From Bradyrhizobium glycinis (GTDB lineage: Bacteria; Pseudomonadota; Alphaproteobacteria; Rhizobiales; Xanthobacteraceae): a DNA stretch of 64,000 nucleotides. Made by a program: the position numbers and the translations under genes. Shown one piece after another: positions 46,158 to 55,560 of the stretch. Below the pieces are notes generated by a model. The model ran no database searches, was not told the DNA's origin, and worked only from the letters and a program-made list of their open reading frames with translations. Positions within the stretch are counted from its first letter, which is position 1. Every line of letters starts with the position of its first letter. The DNA is taken from positions 124,001 through 188,000 of the forward strand of contig NZ_JACCHQ010000008.1 of NCBI RefSeq assembly GCF_016031655.1. Direction: 5' to 3'.

Positions 46158-47420
46158 CTACACCACCTTGCTCGATCCCTGCGTGATCAACCGCGCGGCG
46201 CGCTGGTCTCGCGCGTAGATCCAGAGCCAGCTCAGCGCGACGCTGAGGCGGTGGCGCAGGCCGATCAGGAAGTAGATGTGGGCGATGCCCCAGATCCACC
46301 AGGCGATGGCGCCGCGCAGCTTGACGCGGCCGAAATCGATCACCGCGAGCCGCTTGCCGATCTGGGCAAGGCTGCCGGCGTGCTTGTAGCGGAACGGGCC
46401 GGTCGCAGCACCGCGCAGGCGCGCTCTTATGGTCTCGGCGACATAGCGGCCCTGCTGCTTGGCGGCCGGCGCGATGCCGGGCACCGGCTTGCCGTCCCAG
46501 GCGTTGATGCTGACGGTATCGCCGATTGCGAAGATCTCGGGATGGGCTGGTATGGTGAGGTCGGCCTCGACCAGCACACGCCCCGCGCGATCGTGCGCTG
46601 CGCCCAGCCATTCGGCGGCGGGCGAGGCGCGCACGCCGGCGGCCCAGATCCGTGTCTTCGCCTCGAGCAGCTTGCCGCCGAACACGACGCCGTCGCGGTT
46701 GATCTCGGTCACGGCCTGCCCGAGCACGACCTCGACGCCGATCTTTTCCAGCGAGGCCTGGGCGTAGGCCGAGAGCTCGTCGGGAAAGCCGGCGAGCACG
46801 CGCGGGCCCGCCTCGATCAGCACGACGCGGGCCTTGTGCGTGTCGATGTTGCGGAAATCGCCGGGCAGGGTGTGATGCGCCATCTCGGCAATGGTGCCGG
46901 CGAGCTCGACGCCGGTCGGGCCGGCGCCGACGATCACAAAGGTCAGCCGTGCCGCGCGCCGCTTCGGATCGGTCTCGCGCTCGGCGCGCTCGAACGCCAC
47001 GAGGATGTGCCGGCGCAAGGTGGTCGCATCCTCCAGCGTCTTCAGGCCGGGCGCGAACTGCTCCCATTCATCGTGGCCGAAATAGGCATGCCGCGCGCCG
47101 GTGGCCAGCACCAGCGTGTCGTAGGGCACTTCGCTGCCGTCGTCGATCAGCACGCAGCGACGAGCCGTGTCGATGCCGCTCACGGTGGCAAACAGCGTCG
47201 TCACCTCGCGTCGGTCGCGCATGAGATGACGGATCGGCCAGGCGATCTCGCTGGTTGCGAGCGAAGCGGTCGCGACCTGGTAGAGCAGCGGCTGGAACAG
47301 ATGATGATTGCGGCGGTCGATCAGCGTGATCTCGACGGGGGCGCCCGCAAGCCGGTAAGTCGCCTCCAGCCCGCCGAAGCCGGCACCGACGATGACGACG
47401 CGATGGGGATTTGCGGCCAT
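46158..47420 (-). CDS. Type II NADH:quinone oxidoreductase-like flavoprotein (NDH-2)
   Basis: 420 residues. FAD motif GAGFGGLEATYRLAG at the N-terminus, then DRRNHHLFQPLLYQVATASL, a second Rossmann motif VGAGPTGVELAGTIAEM, and FAIGDTVSI. The quinone-site region PGIAPAAKQQGRYVAETIRARL and the C-terminal amphipathic/membrane part AIAWWIWGIAHIYFLIGLRHR complete the NDH-2 pattern. It oxidises NADH and reduces quinone without proton pumping. It is transcribed alone. Confidence 0.9.
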   Translation of the reverse strand: MAANPHRVVIVGAGFGGLEATYRLAGAPVEITLIDRRNHHLFQPLLYQVATASLATSEIAWPIRHLMRDRREVTTLFATVSGIDTARRCVLIDDGSEVPYDTLVLATGARHAYFGHDEWEQFAPGLKTLEDATTLRRHILVAFERAERETDPKRRAARLTFVIVGAGPTGVELAGTIAEMAHHTLPGDFRNIDTHKARVVLIEAGPRVLAGFPDELSAYAQASLEKIGVEVVLGQAVTEINRDGVVFGGKLLEAKTRIWAAGVRASPAAEWLGAAHDRAGRVLVEADLTIPAHPEIFAIGDTVSINAWDGKPVPGIAPAAKQQGRYVAETIRARLRGAATGPFRYKHAGSLAQIGKRLAVIDFGRVKLRGAIAWWIWGIAHIYFLIGLRHRLSVALSWLWIYARDQRAARLITQGSSKVV

Positions 47421-47720
47421 GATTTAACCCTCGAATCTCGCTGCTGCTCGCCTTCATTTAAGTGCGGATTGGGCGCCGCGGTCCAATAGCCGTCATCAAT
47501 GGGCGAATAGACGGGATGCATCGATCCGGCGCGAAAAAGCGCCGCAGCCTCCGTCCAAGTGAGTAGAATTATATTTCTTGCCATCGCAGATTGAGGCGAA
47601 ATATGGTGCAGGGCGAGCGCTGAGCGATTGGCGGCGCGACAGATTTTGCGTTCAATAGAGACGGGCCTGGAGCGGCGATCACCCCGCTTCCGGGGACCGA
47701 TAATAAGGAGGGGAGTGGTT
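47421..47720. other. Divergent promoter region between NDH-2 and a binding-protein gene
   Basis: 300 nt, A/T-richer than its surroundings (GAATTATATTTCTTG near 47562). A small hairpin GGCGC-GAAAAA-GCGCC lies at about 47529. An 87-codon minus-strand open frame that starts here runs into the NDH-2 gene in another frame and is not convincing. AAGGAGGGGAG precedes the start at 47721. Confidence 0.4.
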
Positions 47721-48893
47721 ATGAGGACGGCATTTTGGCTGGCGGGCGCAGCGGCGCTGGTGCTGGCAAATCAGGCATTCGCCGGCGACACCATCAAGAT
47801 CGGCTTCGTCTCGACCTTCAGTGGCCCGACCGCCTCGATCGGCAACGACATGCGCAATTCCTTCGAGCTCGCGCTCGATCATCTCGGCCGCAAGATGGCT
47901 GGCAAGCCGGTCGAGGTGATCTACGAGGATGACGGGCAGAAGCCCGACGTCGGCAAGCAGAAGACCGAGAAGCTGGTGCAGTCGGACAAGGTCGATTTCA
48001 TCGTCGGCTACATCTGGTCGAACGTGCTCCTGGCCTCGCTCAAGACCGCGGTGGACTCGCAAACCTTCCTGATCTCGGCCAACGCCGGTCCGTCGCAGCT
48101 CGCGGGCGAGCTGTGCTCGCCTTACGTGTTCTCGACCTCGTGGCAGAACGACCAGACGCCGCAGGCGGTCGGCACCTATATGAACCAGAAGGGCGTCAAG
48201 TCGGTGTTCCTGATCGGTCCGAACTACGCCGCCGGCAAGGACATGCTGGCCGGCGTCAAGAGCACCTTCAAGGGTCAAGTCGTGGGTGAGGAATACACGG
48301 TGTGGCCGAGCCAGCTCGACTTCTCCGCCGAGCTCTCCAAGGCGCGTGCCTCCGGCGCCGAGTCGATCTTCGTGTTCTACCCGGGTGCCGCGGGCGTGCA
48401 GTTCCTGAACCAATATGCGCAGGCCGGACTGAAGAGCACGATGCCGCTCTACACCGCCTTCACCATCGACGAGCTCTCGCTGCCGCTCCAGAAGGAGAAC
48501 GCGCTCGGGGTGCCCGGCGCGCAGCAATGGGTCAACGACCTCCCCAACGAGCAGAACAAGCGCTTCGTCGCCGACTACCGCAAGAAGCACCCCGGCCTGC
48601 GCCCGACCTTTTACGGCGCGCAGTCCTATGATGCCGCGAACCTGATCAACAGCGCCGTCGTCGCCGTGAAGGGCGACACCTCCAAGAAGGACGAGATGAA
48701 GGCCGAGATGGAGAAGGTGAACTTCAAATCGGTGCGCGGCTCGTTCAAGTACGGCAACAACCACATTCCGATCCAGAACTTCTACCTGCAGGACGTGGTC
48801 AAGGATTCCGAAGGCCAGCTCACCCTGAAGACCGTCGCCACCATCGTCGAGAACGACCAGGATCGCTTCCACGACAAGTGCAAGATGAAGTGA
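47721..48893 (+). CDS. ABC transporter substrate-binding protein (LivK/Peripla_BP_6 family)
   Basis: 390 residues from ATG 47721 with a strong AAGGAGG site. A signal sequence (AGAAALVLANQAFA) is followed by IKIGFVSTFSGPTASIGNDM, VEVIYEDDGQKPDVGKQKTE, ISANAGPSQLAGELCSPYVF, SQLDFSAELSKARASGAESI and PTFYGAQSYDAANLI. The family serves branched-chain amino acids and, often in these bacteria, aromatic acids. It stands alone between repeats. The permease/ATPase set starting at 61658 lacks a binding protein within the window and is one possible partner. Confidence 0.9.
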   Translation: MRTAFWLAGAAALVLANQAFAGDTIKIGFVSTFSGPTASIGNDMRNSFELALDHLGRKMAGKPVEVIYEDDGQKPDVGKQKTEKLVQSDKVDFIVGYIWSNVLLASLKTAVDSQTFLISANAGPSQLAGELCSPYVFSTSWQNDQTPQAVGTYMNQKGVKSVFLIGPNYAAGKDMLAGVKSTFKGQVVGEEYTVWPSQLDFSAELSKARASGAESIFVFYPGAAGVQFLNQYAQAGLKSTMPLYTAFTIDELSLPLQKENALGVPGAQQWVNDLPNEQNKRFVADYRKKHPGLRPTFYGAQSYDAANLINSAVVAVKGDTSKKDEMKAEMEKVNFKSVRGSFKYGNNHIPIQNFYLQDVVKDSEGQLTLKTVATIVENDQDRFHDKCKMK

Positions 48894-48903
48894 GGTCTCT
48901 CCT

Positions 48904-48955
48904 CTCCCTCTCCCCGTTCTTACGGGGAGAGGGGTGGGGTGAGGGGCTCTCTCCC
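48904..48955. repeat. Palindromic repeat (CTCCCCGTTCTTACGGGGAG family, copy 1)
   Basis: CTCTCCCCGTTCTTACGGGG forms a hairpin and is followed by GGGGTGGGGTGAGGGGCTC. A related element with the identical TCCCCGTTCTTACGGGGAG core lies at 55561-55730. It starts about 10 nt after the binding-protein stop. Confidence 0.8.
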
Positions 48956-48996
48956 CGAGGACGGAGTTGCTCGAATTCCTCGGTAGTCCCAACACC

Positions 48997-49074
48997 GTCA
49001 TTGCGAGCGCAGCGAAGCAATCCAGAGTCTTTCCGCGGAGGGATTCTGGATTGCTTCGCTGCGCTCGCAATGAC
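48997..49074. repeat. Palindromic repeat (GTCATTGCGAGCG family, copy 2)
   Basis: GTCATTGCGAGCGCAGCGAA and GCAATCCAGA mirror TCTGGATTGC and GCTCGCAATGAC. Same family as 28665-28750. Together with 48904-48955 and GC-rich sequence to 49221 it fills a 328-nt gap with no gene. Confidence 0.85.
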
Positions 49075-49221
49075 CTGTTGAGAGACCGTCGTCCCAGCGG
49101 ATATGTGACTCGCGGAGACTCCCCCTCACCCGCCGCGCTCGGGACGATGCTTCGCATCGCCCGGGGCGCGTCGGCCTCCCCGCAGGCGGGGAGAGGCGAA
49201 GAGCCCGCGAGGGAGAAGGGC

Positions 49222-51093
49222 CTACACCCGCGGCATGCTTGCGGGGCGCACCTCGCGCGCTTGCGCTGCGAGCCTGATGCCGGCGTTGGCCGCACCAAAA
49301 CCCTGATAATTCCTGCGCTCGACGATCTCGAAGAAGAAGCGCTCGTCGAAGATGTGGGTGTAGACCTGGAAGAACTCGCCGTCGCCTTCGCGGTCGTAGA
49401 GGATGTGGTTGGCGCGCAGCTGCGCCATCAGTTCGGGCGAAAGATCGTATTTGGCTTCGATGTCGTCGTAGTAATTGTCGGGGATGTCCAGGAAGCCCGC
49501 GCCGCGCTGTCGCATCGCAGCGACCGTCGCAAAAATGTCCTGACACGCGAAAGCGACATGCTGCACGCCCGAGCCGAAGAACTCGGAGATGAAGCGCGCC
49601 GGCAGGGTGCGGTTGGCGGAGGAGCCGTTGAGCACGAAGCGCAGGCTCTGGTCGCCGTTGACGATGGCCTGGCTCTGCACGAGGCCCCGGGGGTCGGCAA
49701 TCTCCATCTGCGGCAGCCGATTGAGGTCGAGAATGCCGGTGTAGAACAAGAGCCAGGACAGCATCTCATCATAGGGCATCGACTGCGCGATGTGATCGAC
49801 CGCGAGCAGCGCATCGCCGCTGGCGTCGCTTGCAACAGGCTCGAAATCGGTGTCCCAGTTCTTGCCGGCCTGGTCGAGAAAATAGAGCAGGCTGCCGCCG
49901 ACGCCGTGGATCGCGGGGATCTCGAGTTCGCCCGGCCCGACCGGCTGGTAGAAGGTGCGCGCCTTCAGCGTCTCGGCACGCCGCATGGCACGGCCGGCAT
50001 CGTCGACGTCGAGCGCAATGGCGCAGACGCCGGGCCCGTGGGTGACATAGTGCGAATGCGCAAAGCCGTCGGTCTCGCAATTGATGACGAGCTCGACCTT
50101 GCCCTGCGACCAGCGCTCCACCGCCTTGCTGCGGTGCTGGCCGCTCTTGCGGAAGCCGATCTGTGAGAACAGACGGGCAAGCTCGCCGGCCTTGCTCTCG
50201 TTGACGGCAAACTCGATGAAGCCGGCGCCGCGGCTCGTCGCCTTCGGGGCCAGCGCCTTACCGACGAAATTCGGCCAATCCGGTGCGAGCTGGTCCTCCA
50301 GCAGGATCAGCGACCGCAGGCCGTCGACCGCAGTCTGTGCGGCCGAGCCGGCGCGGAACTGGTCGTTGAAGATCTCCAGCGACAGCGGCCCGGCATAGCC
50401 GGTCGCCGCGACCGCCGCCATGAACTCGCCGACCGGCAGGTCGCCCTGGCCGGGGAAGGAGCGGAAGTGCCGGCTCCACGACAGGATGTCCAGCTCGAGT
50501 CTCGGCGCGTCGGCGAGCTGCACCAGAAAGATCTTGTCGCCGGGGATCGAGGCCATGGCGCGGGTCGGAAAGCCCGGTGCCAGCGCGTGGAAGCTGTCGA
50601 GGATGACGCCGATCGCGGGATGATCGGCGCGCCGCACGATCTCCCAGGCGTCGCGATAATCGTTGACGTGGCGGCCCCAGGCCAGCGCCTCATAGCCGAC
50701 GCGCAAGCCGCGTTTGGCGGCGCGCTCGCCGAGCTCGCGAAAATCATCGGCAGCGCGGTCGATGCCGCCGAGCGAGGCGGGCGAGACGTTGGAGCAGATC
50801 AGCAAGAGATCGGTGCCGAGCTCCTGCATCAAATCGAACTTCCGCTCCGCGCGGGCGAAGTTGCGCGCGCGCTGCGGCTCCGGCATGCCCTCGAAATCGC
50901 GGAACGGCTGGAACGCACAGATCTCGAGATTGAGGTCCGTGCACATCTTCGCGATATCGCGTGGGCCGGCGCCGAACGACAGCAGATCGTTCTCGAAGAT
51001 TTCCACCGCATCGAATCCCGCGGCGGCAATGGCGCGGAGTTTTTCGTCAAGGGCGCCGGAGAGGGAGACGGTGGCGATCGAGCGCTGGTTCAT
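49222..51093 (-). CDS. quiC: Fused 3-dehydroshikimate dehydratase / HPPD-like protein (QuiC type)
   Basis: 623 residues from ATG 51093. Residues 1-270 form a sugar-phosphate-isomerase-like TIM barrel with metal ligands Glu135 (GYEALAWG), Asp166 (VILDSFHAL), Gln192 (FLVQLADAP) and Glu240 (LSLEIFND). This is the dehydroshikimate dehydratase half, giving protocatechuate. Residues about 290-623 form a VOC fold like 4-hydroxyphenylpyruvate dioxygenase. Its metal triad is complete: His434, His512 (GVQHVAFAC), Glu589 (FFFEIVERR), at HPPD-like spacings of 78 and 77. Fused QuiC proteins of this kind are known from Pseudomonas; the role of the second half is unsettled. It overlaps the Gfo/Idh gene by 4 nt. 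Confidence 0.9.
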   Translation of the reverse strand: MNQRSIATVSLSGALDEKLRAIAAAGFDAVEIFENDLLSFGAGPRDIAKMCTDLNLEICAFQPFRDFEGMPEPQRARNFARAERKFDLMQELGTDLLLICSNVSPASLGGIDRAADDFRELGERAAKRGLRVGYEALAWGRHVNDYRDAWEIVRRADHPAIGVILDSFHALAPGFPTRAMASIPGDKIFLVQLADAPRLELDILSWSRHFRSFPGQGDLPVGEFMAAVAATGYAGPLSLEIFNDQFRAGSAAQTAVDGLRSLILLEDQLAPDWPNFVGKALAPKATSRGAGFIEFAVNESKAGELARLFSQIGFRKSGQHRSKAVERWSQGKVELVINCETDGFAHSHYVTHGPGVCAIALDVDDAGRAMRRAETLKARTFYQPVGPGELEIPAIHGVGGSLLYFLDQAGKNWDTDFEPVASDASGDALLAVDHIAQSMPYDEMLSWLLFYTGILDLNRLPQMEIADPRGLVQSQAIVNGDQSLRFVLNGSSANRTLPARFISEFFGSGVQHVAFACQDIFATVAAMRQRGAGFLDIPDNYYDDIEAKYDLSPELMAQLRANHILYDREGDGEFFQVYTHIFDERFFFEIVERRNYQGFGAANAGIRLAAQAREVRPASMPRV

Positions 51094-52148
51094 GCGGCCT
51101 GCTCCATGATCTGCCCCGGCGAGATCGTTTGCCCCGTGCGCGCGGCCTCGCTGACGGCTTCGACGACGGCAAGCGTTCCCATCGCGTCCTCGACCGAGAT
51201 CAGCGGCTGTTCGCGGCCGGCGATCACGGCGCAGAAATGCCGGAGCTGCTCGACCAGAGGATCGAACGCGGGCGGCGCGATGGTCGTCCGTGACAGCGGG
51301 GCATACCAGCCGGGCTGCTGGGCGTATGACCACAGCTCCATGTTGGGCACGGAGAGCGAACCCGCGGTGCCCGAGAGGATGTAGCAGGGCTGGTCCTGCT
51401 TGGGATAGGCCGGGTTCTCGCCCGAGGAGAGCTCCCAGCTCCACGGCGCCGGCGTCGCATCCGACACGGTCACCGTTCCCAGCGCGCCACTCGCGAAACG
51501 CAGCAGCAGCGCGGCAGTGTCCTCGACCGCGAAGCCGCGCGCCTTGTTCGAGGTCAGCGCCTGCACCTCGACGATCTCGCCGCAGATGAAGCGGAGATTG
51601 TCGATGTCGTGGATGAGATTGATGAGCAGCGGCCCGCCGCCTGCTTCGCGCCGCCAGGCGACCTCGAAATAATCGTCGGGCTTCTTGAGGAGCCACAGCC
51701 CGACCACGGCCGTGAGCTGGCCGAGCTTGCCGCCCGCCACCGTCTCGCGGGCCGACTTGATGATCGGATTGTGCCGCCGGTGGTGGCCGACCAGCATCGG
51801 CACGCCGGTGCGTCTCACCGCCGCGCACAGGCGCTGCGCGGTCGCAACCGTCTCGGTCACCGGCTTCTCGATCAAAGCCGGCACGCCGGATTCGGCGCAG
51901 TCGAGCGCCATCGGCAGATGCAGCGTGTTGGGCGAGGCAATGATGAGGCCGTCGGGCTTCTCTTCTGCCAGCAGGGCACGATGGTCCGCATAGCAGGGCA
52001 CGCCGTGCGCCAGGGCATATTCCTTCGCGGCGGGCGAAGGGTCGGCGATGCCGGCGAGCACGCAATCCCGGGAGGACTCGATCAACTCGATATGGCGACG
52101 CCCGATCAGGCCGGCACCGGCCACGGCGATCCGCATCTTCGCGCTCAT
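51090..52148 (-). CDS. Gfo/Idh/MocA-family oxidoreductase
   Basis: 352 residues from ATG 52148. The N-terminal Rossmann fold has VAGAGLIGRRHIELI, DGLIIASPNTLH and the catalytic Lys in ALIEKPVTETV. The C-terminal domain contains GGPLLINLIHDIDNLRFICG, where the His/Asp pair typical of inositol-dehydrogenase-like enzymes stands. It overlaps both its neighbours by 4 nt, so it belongs to the quinate/shikimate-type operon. A cyclitol such as quinate or a related polyol is a reasonable substrate guess, giving dehydroquinate-like ketones. Confidence 0.88.
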   Translation of the reverse strand: MSAKMRIAVAGAGLIGRRHIELIESSRDCVLAGIADPSPAAKEYALAHGVPCYADHRALLAEEKPDGLIIASPNTLHLPMALDCAESGVPALIEKPVTETVATAQRLCAAVRRTGVPMLVGHHRRHNPIIKSARETVAGGKLGQLTAVVGLWLLKKPDDYFEVAWRREAGGGPLLINLIHDIDNLRFICGEIVEVQALTSNKARGFAVEDTAALLLRFASGALGTVTVSDATPAPWSWELSSGENPAYPKQDQPCYILSGTAGSLSVPNMELWSYAQQPGWYAPLSRTTIAPPAFDPLVEQLRHFCAVIAGREQPLISVEDAMGTLAVVEAVSEAARTGQTISPGQIMEQAA

Positions 52149-52882
52149 GCCACACTCTCCTCCATGGCGCCACCGAGGAAGAGCTGCCCGATGCGCGGAT
52201 CGTTCAGGATGCGCCTGGCGTCGTCGACCATGCGGGTCTGGCCAAGCTCGAGCACGATGCCGATGTCGGAGATCTCCAGCGCCGAGCGCGCGTTCTGCTC
52301 GATCATCAGGATGGTGACGCCGCGATCGCGCAACGATTTGAGGATGTCGAAGGTCTGCTGCACCATCAGCGGTGACAAGCCGATCGAGGGCTCGTCGACC
52401 AGCACCAGCTTCGGCTCGAGTAGCAGCGAGCGGGCGATCTCGAGCTGCTTCTGCTCGCCGCCTGACAGCGTCGACGCCTGCTGCGCGGACTTGCGCCGCA
52501 ACGCCGGAAACAGGTCGAGCGCCGCCTCGATCCGCTTGGGCAGGTCGAGGCCCTTGTCGGCAGCAACGCCGCCGAGCTCGATATTGTGGCGCACCGACAG
52601 TTCGGGAAAGATGTTGCGACCCTGCGGCACGTAGCAGATGCCGGCGTTGAGCAGCGCGCGCTGGCTCAGATTGGTGACGTCGCGGCCCGCGAAGCTGATC
52701 TTGCCTTCGCGCAGCTTGAGCAGGCCGAAGATGGCCTTGAAAACCGTCGACTTGCCGGCGCCGTTCGGACCGATGATCGTCGTGATCGTGGCTGCAGGAA
52801 CGGCAAACGTCGTGCCGTTCAAGATCGTCATCTTGCCGTAGCCGCCGACGAGATTGTGGACCGAGAGGATCGGGTCGCTCAT
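52145..52882 (-). CDS. Branched-chain-type ABC transporter ATPase (LivF-like), cluster 1
   Basis: 245 residues. Walker A GPNGAGKST, Q-loop YVPQGRNIFPELSV, signature LSGGEQKQLEIARSL, Walker B LVLVDEPSIGLSP and switch IEQNA are intact. The short length and QGRNIFP loop identify the LivF half of the pair. It forms a complete importer with the LivG-, LivM-, LivH- and LivK-like products encoded upstream. Confidence 0.93.
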   Translation of the reverse strand: MSDPILSVHNLVGGYGKMTILNGTTFAVPAATITTIIGPNGAGKSTVFKAIFGLLKLREGKISFAGRDVTNLSQRALLNAGICYVPQGRNIFPELSVRHNIELGGVAADKGLDLPKRIEAALDLFPALRRKSAQQASTLSGGEQKQLEIARSLLLEPKLVLVDEPSIGLSPLMVQQTFDILKSLRDRGVTILMIEQNARSALEISDIGIVLELGQTRMVDDARRILNDPRIGQLFLGGAMEESVA

Positions 52883-52891
52883 CGCTCGCTC

Positions 52892-53635
52892 CTAATGTCC
52901 GAGATAGGCTTCGATCACGGCGGGGTTCTTGCGGACCTCGTCGGGCCGGCCCATCGCCAGCACCTTGCCTTCCGCCATCACCATCACGCGCGAGCACAGC
53001 GACATCACGAACTCCATGTTATGCTCGATCACGACGAAGGTGGCGTTCTTCTCGCGGTTGATTGCGACCAGGCGCTCCTTGAGGTCCGCCAGCATCGACG
53101 GGTTGACGCCACCGGCTGGCTCATCGAGCAGCACGAGGCGCGGACCGCCCATGAACGCCATCGCGGCATCGAGCAGTTTCTGCTGACCGTAGGAGAGACC
53201 ACCGGCTGGCTCGTCGGCGAGATGGTCGAGCTTGAAGAAGCCGATCATCTGGTTGGCGGCCTCCGTGAGCCCGGCATCGGAGCGGCCGACCAGGCGCGAG
53301 GCCATGTTGCCCTGGTGCTCCTGTCCGGCGAGGATCAGGTTCTCGCGCACCGAGAGTTTCGGGAACACCTGCAACAGCTGGAAGGTGCGGCTGACCCCGA
53401 GCTTGTTGAGCTCGGAGGGGCGCAGGCCCGTGACGACCTGTCCATCGAGCTTGACCTCGCCGTCGGTGGGCGTGAGCTGGCCGAGGATGCAGTTGAACAG
53501 CGTGGACTTGCCGCAGCCGTTCGGCCCGATCAGGCCGAGGATCTCGCCCTGGCGTACGTCGAACGAGACGCCGTTGACAGCGTGGATGCCGCCAAAGCTC
53601 TTCTTGATGTCGGTGACTTCGAGAACCGCACTCAT
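52892..53635 (-). CDS. Branched-chain-type ABC transporter ATPase (LivG-like), cluster 1
   Basis: 247 residues from ATG 53635, overlapping the LivM-like stop as ATGA. Walker A GPNGCGKST, Q-loop SRTFQLLQVFPKLSV, signature LSYGQQKLLDAAMAF, Walker B LVLLDEPAGGVNP and switch IEHNM are present. The signature LSYGQ is common in this subfamily. It pairs with the LivF-like ATPase. Confidence 0.93.
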   Translation of the reverse strand: MSAVLEVTDIKKSFGGIHAVNGVSFDVRQGEILGLIGPNGCGKSTLFNCILGQLTPTDGEVKLDGQVVTGLRPSELNKLGVSRTFQLLQVFPKLSVRENLILAGQEHQGNMASRLVGRSDAGLTEAANQMIGFFKLDHLADEPAGGLSYGQQKLLDAAMAFMGGPRLVLLDEPAGGVNPSMLADLKERLVAINREKNATFVVIEHNMEFVMSLCSRVMVMAEGKVLAMGRPDEVRKNPAVIEAYLGH

Positions 53636-54630
53636 TGCACCGTCTCCAGGCGCGACTTTGCGACGGCGCGCAGCGCGGACGCCGCCTTGGTGCGGCGTTC
53701 GGCGAGATAACGATCGAGGATTCCGAGAATGCCGGTCGGCGACCAGATTAGCAGCAGCATCACGGCGACCGCGTAGAGCATCAGATAATAGCCTTCCGTG
53801 AAGCGCAGCCATTCCGGCAGCAGCACCGCGATCATGGCGCCGAGGAACGGACCGAAATAGAAGCCGGCGCCGCCCACGATCACCATCAGCAGGAGGTCGA
53901 GCGACAGCGATAGGTTGAACGGCACCGGATCGATATATTGCGTCAGCGGCGCGTAGAGCGCGCCGGCGACGCCGCCGAGCGCCGAGCCGATCGCGAACGC
54001 CATCAGCGTGTAGCGCCGCGTATCGATGCCGAGCGATTGCGCGCGCAACGGATTTTCCCGTAACGCCATGAAGGCACGGCCCCACGGCGAACGGATCAGC
54101 CACCACACCGCCAGCGAGACGATCGCGAGCGAGCCGAGGCAGACATAGTAGAACGGCAGCGGCTTGTTGGTCGCGATGCCGAAGATGTGGGGACGCGGAA
54201 TGTTGGAGATGCCGTAGATGCCGCCGGTCAGCCAGCTCTCGTTGCGGAACAGAAGGAAGGCCAGCGTGGAGAAGGCCAGCGTGACGAAAGCGAGATAATG
54301 GTGCTGCACGCGCAGCGCGGGATAGCCGAGCACCCAGCCGATCGCAAAGCTCAAGACGATCGCTACCAGGATCGCCGCCGGCAGCGGCCAGCCATGTGTG
54401 GTCATGATCGCAGCGGCATAGGCGCCGATGCCGACGAAGGCGCCTTGGGCCAGCGAGACCTGGCCGGCATAGCCGAGCGTGAGATTGAGCCCCATCGCCG
54501 CGATGCTCATCACGGCCCATTGGCTCAGGATGAACAGGCCGTAGCGGTTGAAGTTCATGGGGACGATGATCAGCGCGGCGATCACGGCAAGGCCGAGCGC
54601 GATCTTCAGGGGTCTGGCGAAGCCGCTCAT
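53632..54630 (-). CDS. Branched-chain-type ABC transporter permease (LivM-like), cluster 1
   Basis: 332 residues with about nine to ten hydrophobic helices. LivM motifs: NLTLGYAGQVSLAQGAFVGI, YLAFVTLAFSTLAF, the coupling loop ALRENPLRAQSLGIDTRRY and GSALGGVAGALYAPL. It overlaps both neighbouring genes by 4 nt. Confidence 0.93.
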   Translation of the reverse strand: MSGFARPLKIALGLAVIAALIIVPMNFNRYGLFILSQWAVMSIAAMGLNLTLGYAGQVSLAQGAFVGIGAYAAAIMTTHGWPLPAAILVAIVLSFAIGWVLGYPALRVQHHYLAFVTLAFSTLAFLLFRNESWLTGGIYGISNIPRPHIFGIATNKPLPFYYVCLGSLAIVSLAVWWLIRSPWGRAFMALRENPLRAQSLGIDTRRYTLMAFAIGSALGGVAGALYAPLTQYIDPVPFNLSLSLDLLLMVIVGGAGFYFGPFLGAMIAVLLPEWLRFTEGYYLMLYAVAVMLLLIWSPTGILGILDRYLAERRTKAASALRAVAKSRLETVQ

Positions 54631-55502
54631 ACGGTGCGCTCCTCGGCACGGCCGAGCAAGCCCTGCGGCCGGAACAGGATGACGGCGATCAGGAACATCA
54701 TCGGCACGGCGGCGCGATACTGCGTCGAGACATAGGCGGCCGCGAGATTATCGAGCACGCCGATCAACAGGCCGCCGGCGATCGCGCCGCGCACCTGGTT
54801 GAAGCCGCCGACGATCGCGGCAATGAAGGCGGCCTGGCCCAGCACCTCGCCGGACGAGAATTTTGCGAGGTAGATCGGCGTGATCAGCAGCGAGGCCAGC
54901 GCCACCAGGAACGCGTTGATCAGGAAGGTCAAGAGGATCATGCGCTCGACCGGCACGCCGATGATGCGCGCCACCGTCGGATTCTGCGCCGCCGCCTGCA
55001 TCTGGTGGCCGAGCGAGGTACGGTTCAGCAGCGTGGTCAGGCCGAGAACGGCGAGGATGGCGACCGCGAGCACGCCGATGCTCTGCAGCGACACGGCATG
55101 ACCGAGGATGGAGACGTCGCCGGTCGGCACGATCGAGGGGAAGGGCGAAGCCTCGGCGCTGAAGAATTGCTTGACGGCCTCCTTGATGCCGATCGCGAGC
55201 GCCATGGTCGCGATCGCCAGCGGTAGCACGCCGTGGCGCATCATCGGGTCAACCAGCAGCAGCTTGAAGGCGAGGCCGAGCAGGATCATCGACAGGAGGA
55301 TGCCGAGGATGACCGCGAGCCAGAACGGCGCGCCCACATGCATCGCGGCCAGCATCAGGAACGCCGGCAGCATCACGAACTCGCCTTGCGCGAAATTGAT
55401 GGTCTGCGAGGTCTGCCACAGCAGCGTGAAGCCGACCGCGACCAGCGCGTAGATGGCGCCGGTGGCGAGCCCCGCGACCAGTAGATCGAATAGGTTGGAC
55501 AT
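54627..55502 (-). CDS. Branched-chain-type ABC transporter permease (LivH-like), cluster 1
   Basis: 291 residues from ATG 55502. LivH motifs: LLVAGLATGAIYALVAVGFT, INFAQGEFVML, the coupling loop MQAAAQNPTVARIIGVPVER and AAIVGGFNQVRGAIAGGLLI. The longer upstream frame runs through a repeat and is rejected. It opens the permease/ATPase block of the operon, 235 nt after the binding-protein gene; a repeat fills most of that gap. Confidence 0.92.
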   Translation of the reverse strand: MSNLFDLLVAGLATGAIYALVAVGFTLLWQTSQTINFAQGEFVMLPAFLMLAAMHVGAPFWLAVILGILLSMILLGLAFKLLLVDPMMRHGVLPLAIATMALAIGIKEAVKQFFSAEASPFPSIVPTGDVSILGHAVSLQSIGVLAVAILAVLGLTTLLNRTSLGHQMQAAAQNPTVARIIGVPVERMILLTFLINAFLVALASLLITPIYLAKFSSGEVLGQAAFIAAIVGGFNQVRGAIAGGLLIGVLDNLAAAYVSTQYRAAVPMMFLIAVILFRPQGLLGRAEERTV

Positions 55503-55560
55503 GTTCCCTCTCGTGTCCCTATCCCCGCTCCATCGTCTCCCTCCCCCCGTTCTCTTTCTT

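Noticed and set aside
47321..47584. 87-codon minus-strand open frame at the NDH-2 upstream region
   Set aside because: More than half of it overlaps the NDH-2 gene in another frame, and the remaining part has no ribosome site or recognisable pattern.
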